The notes below the pieces were generated by a model that was given only the letters and a program-made list of their open reading frames with translations, was not told the origin of the DNA and did not search any database. From NCBI GenBank assembly GCA_015056655.1, contig SVFV01000028.1, positions 1 through 47,907 of the forward strand: a stretch of 47,907 nt of DNA, given 5' to 3'. Every line of letters begins with the position of its first letter. The first letter of the stretch is position 1. A program made the position numbers and the translations under genes. Positions 42,055 to 47,907 of this stretch are shown here, one piece after another. This DNA comes from Butyrivibrio sp. GTDB lineage: Bacteria > Bacillota > Clostridia > Lachnospirales > Lachnospiraceae.

Positions 42055-42176
42055 ATCTTCTACCATCCAGACTATACTGTCGGTTTTGGAATCTCACCAA
42101 ATCGGCCGCCGAAGCGGTTCGCGGACTCAAGCTAAGCTAACACCGCCGGTAGGGAATTACACCCTGCCCCGAAGAT
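42055..42176 (-). ncRNA. FMN riboswitch (RFN element)
   Basis: Read on the minus strand, P1 is formed by ATCTTC (42171-42176) and GAAGAT (42055-42060). Between them are the conserved blocks GGGGCAGGGTG, CCGGCGGT, TCCGCGA, GGTGAGATTCC, CCGACAGTATAGTCTGGATG in the order expected for RFN. It binds FMN and turns down ribU. The distance to the start codon is about 75 nt. Confidence 0.96.
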
Positions 42177-42193
42177 TTATTGTTCAGTAATTA

Positions 42194-42221
42194 ATTATAT
42201 ACAAGGAAAGGCGTTCGTCAA
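42194..42221 (-). promoter_or_regulatory. Promoter for the FMN riboswitch and ribU
   Basis: On the minus strand TTGACG (42216-42221), 16 nt, TATAAT (42194-42199). Transcription would start about 10 nt before the riboswitch P1 stem. Confidence 0.75.
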
Positions 42222-42230
42222 TAGCTCGAC

Positions 42231-42259
42231 TTGCATTTTGAGCATGTGTGGAATATTCT
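42231..42259 (+). promoter_or_regulatory. Promoter for tsaE, possibly giving a leaderless message
   Basis: TTGCAT (42231-42236), 17 nt, TATTCT (42254-42259). The expected start is near 42266, which is the A of the ATG. The -35 box lies 9 bp from that of the divergent ribU promoter. Confidence 0.5.
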
Positions 42260-42265
42260 GATTAT

Positions 42266-42706
42266 ATGAGTACAATATTAGAGACAAATTCAGCAGAAGA
42301 GACATTTTTATTTGGAAAAAGAATAGGAGAGACGGCAGAGCCCGGGATGGTATATACCCTCGTGGGTGATCTTGGCGTTGGCAAAACTGTTCTTACACAG
42401 GGAGTGGCAGCAGGACTTGGAATAGAGGGGCCTGTTAACAGTCCAACCTTCACCATATTACAGGTGTATGATGAGGGCAGAATTCCTTTTTATCATTTCG
42501 ACGTATATCGAATTGGCGATGTCAGCGAAATGGATGAGATTGGCTATGAGGATTATTTCTACGGCCAGGGCCTGTGCTTTATTGAGTGGGCTAATCTAAT
42601 AGAGGAGATTTTGCCGGATAAGTATATGGAAATAACCATAGAAAAGGATTTAAGGAAAGGAACGGATTATCGCCGCATAAAACTTGAGACGATAGATAAT
42701 AGATAG
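42266..42706 (+). CDS. tsaE: tRNA threonylcarbamoyladenosine biosynthesis ATPase TsaE
   Basis: The product has 146 residues from the ATG at 42266; a GTG at 42248 would add six residues but lies inside the predicted promoter. Walker A is GDLGVGKT, followed by SPTFTILQVY and YHFDVYRIGD, and IEWANLI near the end. TsaE works with TsaB and TsaD in forming t6A37 on ANN-decoding tRNAs. No ribosome site is present. tsaB follows by 2 nt, while tsaD lies 2.8 kb downstream, so the whole t6A set except tsaC is in this region. Confidence 0.95.
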   Translation: MSTILETNSAEETFLFGKRIGETAEPGMVYTLVGDLGVGKTVLTQGVAAGLGIEGPVNSPTFTILQVYDEGRIPFYHFDVYRIGDVSEMDEIGYEDYFYGQGLCFIEWANLIEEILPDKYMEITIEKDLRKGTDYRRIKLETIDNR

Positions 42707-42708
42707 TA

Positions 42709-43893
42709 ATGAAGATTTTAGCAATTGATACTTCCGGACTAGTCTGCACTGTGGCTGTAGTCGAAGATGACAGACTTCTTGCGGAATTTTCCATCCAGCA
42801 TAAGATAACTCATTCAGAGCTTCTTTTGCCGATGCTTGAACAGATAAGGGACAGAATCTCTCTTGATATGAACAGCATCGACGCTATAGCTGTGTCCGCT
42901 GGCCCTGGATCATTTACAGGCTTGAGAATAGGAGCAGCTACAGTAAAGGGACTTTGCCTTGCAACTAATAAACCACTGGTTGCTGTGCCCACTCTGGATG
43001 CTCTTGCATACAATATGTATGGCAATGAGAATATCATCTGTCCGATGATGGATGCCAGAAGAAGCCAGGTATACACAGGAATTTATACCTTTGTTCCTGA
43101 AAAAGAAAACGAAAATCAAAAAGAATTAAAATATAGCATGAAAGCAATAATGCCTCAGTCAGCTCTTTCTGTAGAAGAGATTGCTGGTAAGCTCAATGAA
43201 ATTGGCAAGACGGTTGTCCTTTTGGGAGATGGCGTTCCGGTATACAGAGATAAGCTGGATGAGCTTTTGAAGGTTAACTATGTTATAGTTCCTGCGCTTT
43301 CAAACAGACAGAGAGCAGCTGCACTGGCAGTTCTTGGTGGTATATATTTAAGAGAAGGAAAGGCACAGGATTCTGACAGCTTTTCACCTGAATATTTAAG
43401 GGCTTCCCAGGCTGAAAGAGAAGCTAAGGAAAAGAAAAAGAACTCTGTTGTAATTAGAGATATGCAGGCGGAAGATGTAACTGATGCAGCAATTCTCGAA
43501 AAGGAAAACCTTGGAAGTGAAGCATGGACAGAGAAGCAGCTCCTAGAGATGAACACAAGGGATGACTCTGTTTATGTGGTCGCAGAAAAAAATGGAAGAA
43601 TTGTCGGACTTTGCGGTTTGCAGATTGTTTCAGGTGAGGGAGAGATTTTCAATGTATCTGTTTCTCCTGACTGCAGACGTTCTGGAATTGCTTTTGACAT
43701 GCTAAAAACCCTTATTGAAAAAGGAACAAAAAAGGGATGTGAGAGTTACACTCTCGAAGTCAGAGAAGGTAACACATCCGCCAGAAAGCTTTATGAGAAG
43801 CTTGGATTTGTTAATGAGGGAGTTCGCCCCGGATTATATGATAATCCCAAGGAGGACGCTGTAATCTATTGGAAGAGAAAAGGAACTGAATGA
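42709..43893 (+). CDS. tsaB: TsaB-RimI fusion (t6A synthesis factor plus ribosomal-protein acetyltransferase)
   Basis: The product has 394 residues in two parts. Residues 1-230 are TsaB, an inactive actin-like partner of TsaD (LAIDTSG, AVSAGPGSFTGLRIGAATVKG, MDARRSQVYTG). Residues 245-394 are a GNAT acetyltransferase of the RimI type (VIRDMQAEDV, FNVSVSPDCRRSGIAFDML for acetyl-CoA binding, EVREGNTSARKLYEKLGF). RimI acetylates the N-terminus of ribosomal protein S18 and other proteins. A stretch rich in Lys and Glu (about 232-245) joins them. In many Firmicutes the two are neighbouring genes; here they are one reading frame. The stop overlaps the rnz start (ATGA). Confidence 0.93.
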   Translation: MKILAIDTSGLVCTVAVVEDDRLLAEFSIQHKITHSELLLPMLEQIRDRISLDMNSIDAIAVSAGPGSFTGLRIGAATVKGLCLATNKPLVAVPTLDALAYNMYGNENIICPMMDARRSQVYTGIYTFVPEKENENQKELKYSMKAIMPQSALSVEEIAGKLNEIGKTVVLLGDGVPVYRDKLDELLKVNYVIVPALSNRQRAAALAVLGGIYLREGKAQDSDSFSPEYLRASQAEREAKEKKKNSVVIRDMQAEDVTDAAILEKENLGSEAWTEKQLLEMNTRDDSVYVVAEKNGRIVGLCGLQIVSGEGEIFNVSVSPDCRRSGIAFDMLKTLIEKGTKKGCESYTLEVREGNTSARKLYEKLGFVNEGVRPGLYDNPKEDAVIYWKRKGTE

Positions 43894-44810
43894 TTGATGT
43901 TTGTTTATTAGGTACCGGCGGAATGATGCCGATGCCGAATAGGTATTTAACTGCACTTTTAGTGCGCTATAACGGAAAAAGTATTCTTATTGACTGTGGT
44001 GAAGGAACCCAGATAGCCTTGAGAAAAGGCGGATGGAGTCCCAAACCCATAGATGTAATCTGCTTTACACATTACCATGCAGATCATATATCAGGACTTC
44101 CTGGTATGCTTTTAACCATGGGAAATGCTGAAAGGACAGAGCCGCTGCTTTTAGTTGGCCCCAAGGGACTTGAGAGAGTGGTAAAGGCACTTAGAACAAT
44201 TGCACCTGAACTTCCCTTTGAGATAGAGTACCACGAGATTCAGGGGGATGATGAAGAGATAACACTTCCTGATATGAAAGAGTTCAGGATAAAACCCTTT
44301 AAGGTTAATCACAACATACTTTGCTATGGCTACAGCATGCATCTTGACCGCGTTGGAAAATTCGATGTTGAAAGAGCTAAAGCAAACAATATTGAAATGA
44401 AATATTGGAGCAGACTTCAGAAGGGCGAGATCATTGAAGCAGAGGATGGAAGAACCATAACTCCTGACATGGTCCTTGGAGAGCAGAGGAAGGGCTTGCA
44501 CCTTGCCTATGTCACAGATACCAGACCTACAGACAGTATAGTTGAAAATGTTTCCGGTGCAGATCTTTTTATCTGCGAGGGAATGTACGGCGAAGATGAC
44601 AAGATTGAAAAGGCTGTTAAAAATAAGCACATGACCTTCTATGAGGCTGCCGAAATGGCAAAGAGAGCTGGAGTAGAACAGATGTGGCTTACTCATTACA
44701 GCCCGTCACTTGTAAATCCCAAAGAGTTTTTACCTAAAACTCAGAAAATATTTAAAAATACCATCGCATCCAAGGATGGAAGGACCACAACACTTAAATT
44801 TGAAGAGTAA
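43890..44810 (+). CDS. rnz: Ribonuclease Z
   Basis: The product has 306 residues of the metallo-beta-lactamase fold, full length for the short bacterial form. The zinc motif THYHADHISGLPG is at about residues 51-63, with further ligands in FKVNHNI, YVTDTRP and LTHYSPS. It removes the 3' trailer of tRNA precursors that lack an encoded CCA, which fits the two tRNA-Ser genes at the end of the window, neither of which encodes CCA. Start ATGA overlaps the tsaB stop. Confidence 0.94.
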   Translation: MIDVCLLGTGGMMPMPNRYLTALLVRYNGKSILIDCGEGTQIALRKGGWSPKPIDVICFTHYHADHISGLPGMLLTMGNAERTEPLLLVGPKGLERVVKALRTIAPELPFEIEYHEIQGDDEEITLPDMKEFRIKPFKVNHNILCYGYSMHLDRVGKFDVERAKANNIEMKYWSRLQKGEIIEAEDGRTITPDMVLGEQRKGLHLAYVTDTRPTDSIVENVSGADLFICEGMYGEDDKIEKAVKNKHMTFYEAAEMAKRAGVEQMWLTHYSPSLVNPKEFLPKTQKIFKNTIASKDGRTTTLKFEE

Positions 44811-44867
44811 ATGAAGTTTGGATGATCGTTTTTTATAGATAGTCACATAATCTTATGAGGAGGAAGT

Positions 44868-45461
44868 ATGGACGAATCAAAAAGAAACGCTATAATCAAA
44901 ACAATTATCATGATGGTTTTTGCTGCCATGGTCGTTCTTGGTATATTTGTTATACTGACCAGAAGCGGAAATAAGACAAATGACACCACTGAGGATGTGG
45001 AGCTTACGGAAGTTCAGAAGATAACAACTATGGATCTGTCCAAGAGTTATCCAAAGACTCCGTCAACTGTTGCTGACCTTTATGTAAGAATCATGAAGGT
45101 TATGTACAAGCAGGATTATACAGATGAAGAATTTAATCAGATGGCTGATGTAATGGCAGGAATCTTTGATTCTGAGTTTTTGGCTATCCAGAATAACTGG
45201 CCTCAGGGACTTAAAAGTGAAGTGGATGCAAAGAAGAAGGATGACTATTCTATTTCAAAGTATGAGGTTTTGTCATCTGATCTTCAGGCAACAACTGATG
45301 CGGGAGAAGAGATTGCCAATGTGCTTGCCAAGATATCTTTAAGACACGGTACATCGACAGTTTTATATGACTATTTATTTGTACTTCGCAAGGATGCAGA
45401 TGATAATTGGAAAATAATGGGTTGGACAGTTTCGGAAGACCCGGATAATAAAAAACAATAA
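44868..45461 (+). CDS. Small membrane-anchored protein (resembles DUF6715)
   Basis: The product has 197 residues: a cytoplasmic start, one helix (about 10-30) and an extracytoplasmic domain of about 160 residues. The start is well supported by GAGGAGG 4-5 nt before the ATG. The domain has a helical first half (TVADLYVRIMKVMYKQDY) and a beta-rich second half that looks like an NTF2- or SnoaL-like shape (KISLRHGTSTVLYDYLFVLRKDADDNWKIMGW). I believe it resembles the DUF6715 family of Lachnospiraceae, from memory. Function unknown. It sits between rnz and tsaD, but nothing ties it to tRNA work. Confidence 0.7.
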   Translation: MDESKRNAIIKTIIMMVFAAMVVLGIFVILTRSGNKTNDTTEDVELTEVQKITTMDLSKSYPKTPSTVADLYVRIMKVMYKQDYTDEEFNQMADVMAGIFDSEFLAIQNNWPQGLKSEVDAKKKDDYSISKYEVLSSDLQATTDAGEEIANVLAKISLRHGTSTVLYDYLFVLRKDADDNWKIMGWTVSEDPDNKKQ

Positions 45462-45522
45462 AGCTGTAAAAGAAACAAATGGACTAGGAGTGATACTGCT
45501 CTTAGACATGGAGAACTAAAAT

Positions 45523-46674
45523 ATGGGAAACAACAATGAAAATATACAGCGCCGTACCGATGAGGACGGCGTAATATTTATGTCAGTAAAAACTGAAGGA
45601 GAGAATCAGACAAAAAGCTCTGATGAGAAGGACATCACTATACTTGCCATAGAGAGTAGCTGCGACGAGACCGCTGCAGCTGTAGTTAGAAATGGCAGGG
45701 AAGTTTTGTCTAATATCATATCTTCTCAGATAGCACTTCACACAATCTACGGTGGAGTTGTGCCTGAGATCGCATCAAGAAAGCACGTTGAGAAAATCAA
45801 TGGATGCGTAAGGGCAGCCCTTAGTGAAGCAGGCTGTAATCTCGAAGATATAGATGCAATAGCTGTTACCTACGGCCCTGGACTTGTAGGCGCTCTTTTG
45901 GTGGGAGTTTCAGAGGCAAAGGCATTAAGCTTTGCAACAGGAAAGCCCCTCGTAGGAGTGCATCACATAGAAGGGCATATCTGTGCTAACTACATTGAAT
46001 ATAAAGAGCTTGAACCTCCTTTTATGTGCCTTGTGGCTTCTGGCGGACACTCTCATCTTGTATATGTAAAGGACTACGGCGTGTATGATATCATTGGTCA
46101 GACCAGAGACGACGCGGCTGGAGAAGCTTTTGACAAGGTGGCAAGGGCAATTGGCCTTGGATACCCTGGAGGACCAAAGGTTGATGCCGCAGCAAAACAG
46201 GGTGACCCTGATGCTATAAGCTTCCCCAGAGCAAAGACATCGGAGAAATCCTATGACTTTAGCTTTAGTGGTCTTAAGTCTGCTGTTCTTAATTTTCTGA
46301 ACCAGGCTGAAATGAAGGGTGAAGAAGTAAATAAAAATGATGTTGCTGCCTCTTTCCAGAAGGCAGTAGTTGATGTGCTCACAGAGCATACAATGGAAGC
46401 TGCAAAAGAATATGGATGTAAGAAGATTGCTATAGCTGGTGGAGTCGCATCTAATACATCACTCAGAGAGAGACTTCAGAGTGAGTGCGAAAAGCAGGGC
46501 ATTGCATTCTACAGACCATCTCCGGTTCTTTGTACCGATAATGCAGCAATGATCGGAGCAGCTGGTTACTATGAATTCCTTAAGGGCAATACAATGGGCA
46601 TGGACCTTAACGCGGTTCCTAATCTTCCTCTTGGTGACAGAGAGCGCAGATACCATGGTAGAAGCAGCAAGTAA
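45523..46674 (+). CDS. tsaD: tRNA threonylcarbamoyltransferase TsaD
   Basis: The product has 383 residues. The ATG at 45523 has GGAG 9 nt upstream and gives a polar N-terminal extension of about 37 residues; an ATG at 45580 would give a more usual length but has no ribosome site. [31 protein letters not shown], the metal-binding HIEGH and VASGGHSHL, and [13 protein letters not shown] are conserved. It moves the threonylcarbamoyl group to A37 of tRNA together with TsaB and TsaE. tRNA-Ser with ANN-reading anticodons is among its substrates, but not the two encoded here. Confidence 0.96.
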   Translation: MGNNNENIQRRTDEDGVIFMSVKTEGENQTKSSDEKDITILAIESSCDETAAAVVRNGREVLSNIISSQIALHTIYGGVVPEIASRKHVEKINGCVRAALSEAGCNLEDIDAIAVTYGPGLVGALLVGVSEAKALSFATGKPLVGVHHIEGHICANYIEYKELEPPFMCLVASGGHSHLVYVKDYGVYDIIGQTRDDAAGEAFDKVARAIGLGYPGGPKVDAAAKQGDPDAISFPRAKTSEKSYDFSFSGLKSAVLNFLNQAEMKGEEVNKNDVAASFQKAVVDVLTEHTMEAAKEYGCKKIAIAGGVASNTSLRERLQSECEKQGIAFYRPSPVLCTDNAAMIGAAGYYEFLKGNTMGMDLNAVPNLPLGDRERRYHGRSSK

Positions 46675-46730
46675 TTGTTGCTTATGTCCTGATGTAAATA
46701 TGATAGATAATTCTCGTAGGAGATTCTGAT

Positions 46731-47456
46731 TTGAAAACAACAGCGATAGTACTTGCAGCCGGAAGTGGCAGCAGGATGAAAAGTAATGTAAAGAAACAAT
46801 ACATGGAGATAGAGGGAAAGCCTCTTCTTTTGTATGCACTTAAAGCATTTGAGAAAAGCTTTGTTGATGAGATTGTTCTGGTACTGCCAAAGGACGATAT
46901 TGACTCTGTTATGACTGAGATCGTCGCTCCTGAAGGCCTGAAAAAAATAAAGGCTGTTGTAGCCGGCGGATCTACCAGATATCACAGTGTAAGACTTGGC
47001 CTTCTCGCAGCTTCTTCTGACACAGACTATGTATTTATTCATGATGGGGCAAGACCCTTTATTGATGATGACATTTTGGGAAGAGCTTTGGAAGCAGTGA
47101 AGGAATATGGTGCGTGCGTTGTTGGAATGCCTGTAAAAGACACTATCAAGATTGCAGATGAATCAGGCTTTGCCAAGACTACTCCAGACAGAGATAAGAC
47201 CTGGCTTATACAGACACCACAGGTTTTTGTTTATTCAGAGATACTTAAGCTTTATGAGGAGCTTGCCCGAAAAGAGGACGAGCTAATTTCTAAGGGTGTG
47301 AATATAACAGATGATGCTATGGTTATGGAGACCTTTGGAAGCAGAAAAGTTAAACTTGTAATTGGATCTTATGACAATATTAAGATCACAACACCCGAAG
47401 ATATACAACTTGCAGAAACCATTTTATCCAGTAAAATAGCGGCTTTGCAGCACTAG
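46731..47456 (+). CDS. ispD: 2-C-methyl-D-erythritol 4-phosphate cytidylyltransferase
   Basis: The product has 241 residues. The start is TTG at 46731, with AGGAG 8 nt upstream (46718-46722), and no better ATG exists before the nucleotide-binding loop. AAGSGSRMKSNVKKQY, HDGARPF, VVGMPVKDTIK and TDDAMVMETFG are typical. It makes CDP-methylerythritol in the non-mevalonate isoprenoid pathway, which supplies undecaprenyl carrier lipid. TarI-type ribitol cytidylyltransferases look similar, but no teichoic genes are near and the motif set favours IspD. Confidence 0.9.
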   Translation: MKTTAIVLAAGSGSRMKSNVKKQYMEIEGKPLLLYALKAFEKSFVDEIVLVLPKDDIDSVMTEIVAPEGLKKIKAVVAGGSTRYHSVRLGLLAASSDTDYVFIHDGARPFIDDDILGRALEAVKEYGACVVGMPVKDTIKIADESGFAKTTPDRDKTWLIQTPQVFVYSEILKLYEELARKEDELISKGVNITDDAMVMETFGSRKVKLVIGSYDNIKITTPEDIQLAETILSSKIAALQH

Positions 47457-47500
47457 AAAAATAAAAGATAGAAAAAGTTGAAAAATTTATAAAATTAATA

Positions 47501-47529
47501 TTGACAATGGTTTGGTACGTTGTTATTAT
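47501..47529 (+). promoter_or_regulatory. Strong promoter for the tRNA-Ser pair
   Basis: Consensus TTGACA (47501-47506), 17 nt, TATTAT (47524-47529). Transcription would start near 47536, about 58 nt before the first tRNA. Confidence 0.8.
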
Positions 47530-47593
47530 AATTATCGCGCTGTGCGTTGAAAGCACAAAACAACAGCACAGAATTTGAATATAAATTGTTTAT

Positions 47594-47679
47594 GGAGCGA
47601 TATCGAAGCGGTCATAACGAGGCGGTCTTGAAAACCGTTTGGCGGCAACGCCACGAGGGTTCGAATCCCTCTCGCTCCG
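47594..47679 (+). tRNA. tRNA-Ser (anticodon TGA)
   Basis: The acceptor stem GGAGCGA pairs with TCGCTCC, with discriminator G at 47679. The anticodon arm has stem GCGGT/ACCGT and loop CTTGAAA with TGA at 47629-47631. A long variable arm (GGCGGCAACGCC) and T loop TTCGAAT are present, as in class II serine tRNAs. CCA is not encoded. Confidence 0.95.
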
Positions 47680-47717
47680 CTCAAAATTGAAGAGTGAACT
47701 TTAAAGTCAACGCTTTT

Positions 47718-47806
47718 GCAGAAGTACTCAAGAGGTTGAAGAGACACCCCTGGAAAGGGTGCAGGTCGTTAATAGCGGCGCGAGGGTTCAAATCCCTCCT
47801 TCTGCG
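47718..47806 (+). tRNA. tRNA-Ser (anticodon GGA)
   Basis: The acceptor stem GCAGAAG pairs with CTTCTGC, with discriminator G at 47806. The anticodon stem CACCC/GGGTG holds loop CTGGAAA with GGA at 47752-47754. A long variable arm and T loop TTCAAAT follow. CCA is not encoded. It lies 38 nt after the first tRNA-Ser, and both are probably on one transcript. Confidence 0.95.
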
Positions 47807-47809
47807 TTC

Positions 47810-47828
47810 CTCATCATTAAATGATGAG
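47810..47828 (+). terminator. Hairpin after the tRNA pair, possible terminator
   Basis: CTCATCAT and ATGATGAG form an 8-bp stem with a 3-nt loop. The following TTGCACTTT is only partly T-rich. The last 79 bases of the window hold nothing else that I can name. Confidence 0.45.
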
Positions 47829-47907
47829 TTGCACTTTGACAATAAAATAGTAATGCAACCCTGAAAATTCCATTAAAGAAATTTCAGAGAACAAAACAAA
47901 CCTAACA

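Noticed and set aside
46731..47456. TarI-type ribitol-phosphate cytidylyltransferase instead of IspD
   Set aside because: No teichoic acid partner genes are near, and the blocks HDGARPF, VKDTIK and TDDAMVME fit IspD; the alternative cannot be excluded fully.
47532..47747. Minus-strand open frame of 71 codons over the tRNA region
   Set aside because: It lies antisense to tRNA-Ser; such frames produce a well-known type of spurious protein entry.
1..47907. CRISPR arrays, insertion sequences, phage genes or attachment sites
   Set aside because: I found no regularly spaced direct repeats, no transposase or integrase motifs and no terminal inverted repeats; the protein-coding repeats at 19140-19275 are in-frame low complexity.

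Overview
The window reads as chromosomal DNA of a low-to-moderate G+C Firmicute, most likely a Lachnospiraceae member of the Butyrivibrio/Pseudobutyrivibrio kind. The basis is gene content (RibU under an FMN riboswitch, a TsaB-RimI fusion, an LCP wall-polymer ligase, M23/LysM wall hydrolase, several Lachnospiraceae-type membrane proteins of unknown function), strong GGAGG ribosome sites and TTGACA/TATAAT promoters. The genus is an inference; no 16S or other marker is present. I see no insertion sequence, prophage or CRISPR array.

Layout. (1) 40-4155: a small divergent membrane protein, then a radical SAM/SPASM protein, a GT-C-like membrane protein and a polyprenyl-phosphate-type GT2. (2) 4259-14762: an acyl-transfer region with two MBOAT O-acyltransferases and four SGNH-fold partners, one of which has lost its nucleophile; uridine kinase and a DUF6077-like membrane gene that looks split lie between. 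(3) 14752-20015: two EmrE/ArnE-F-like half transporters, dTDP-sugar genes rfbB, rfbA and rfbC (no rfbD here), a GtrB-like GT2, and a low-complexity membrane-anchored protein. (4) 20015-36624: an ABC-2 polysaccharide exporter (Wzm/Wzt type, Wzt with a C-terminal carbohydrate-binding-like domain), a 708-residue methyltransferase-kinase fusion resembling the O-antigen chain terminator WbdD, several large GT2 enzymes with tandem or half-degenerate catalytic domains, phosphoglucomutase, a WbaP-type initiating phosphotransferase, an LCP wall ligase and a rhamnosyltransferase-like GT2. (5) 36687-47456: housekeeping and envelope genes: small alarmone synthetase, a tail-anchored coiled-coil protein, LysM/G5/M23 peptidase, murA, ribU on the minus strand with an FMN riboswitch, tsaE, tsaB-rimI, rnz, a small membrane protein, tsaD and ispD. 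(6) 47501-47828: a promoter, two tRNA-Ser genes and a hairpin.

How the parts work together (inference). Phosphoglucomutase and RfbA/B/C supply nucleotide sugars; the WbaP-like enzyme puts the first sugar phosphate on undecaprenyl phosphate; the GT2 enzymes extend a probably rhamnose-containing chain; the methyltransferase-kinase may cap its non-reducing end; Wzt reads the cap and Wzm exports the chain; the LCP enzyme links it to peptidoglycan. GtrB-like enzymes, ArnE/F-like flippase halves and GT-C-like membrane proteins could add side sugars outside the membrane, and the MBOAT/SGNH sets could add O-acyl groups. The most notable points are the WbdD-like cap enzyme in a presumed Gram-positive, the double MBOAT/SGNH set with a pseudo-hydrolase, the complementary half-GT2 proteins, three genes that look leaderless, and an FMN riboswitch whose output appears to be a ribosome-site-sequestering hairpin.
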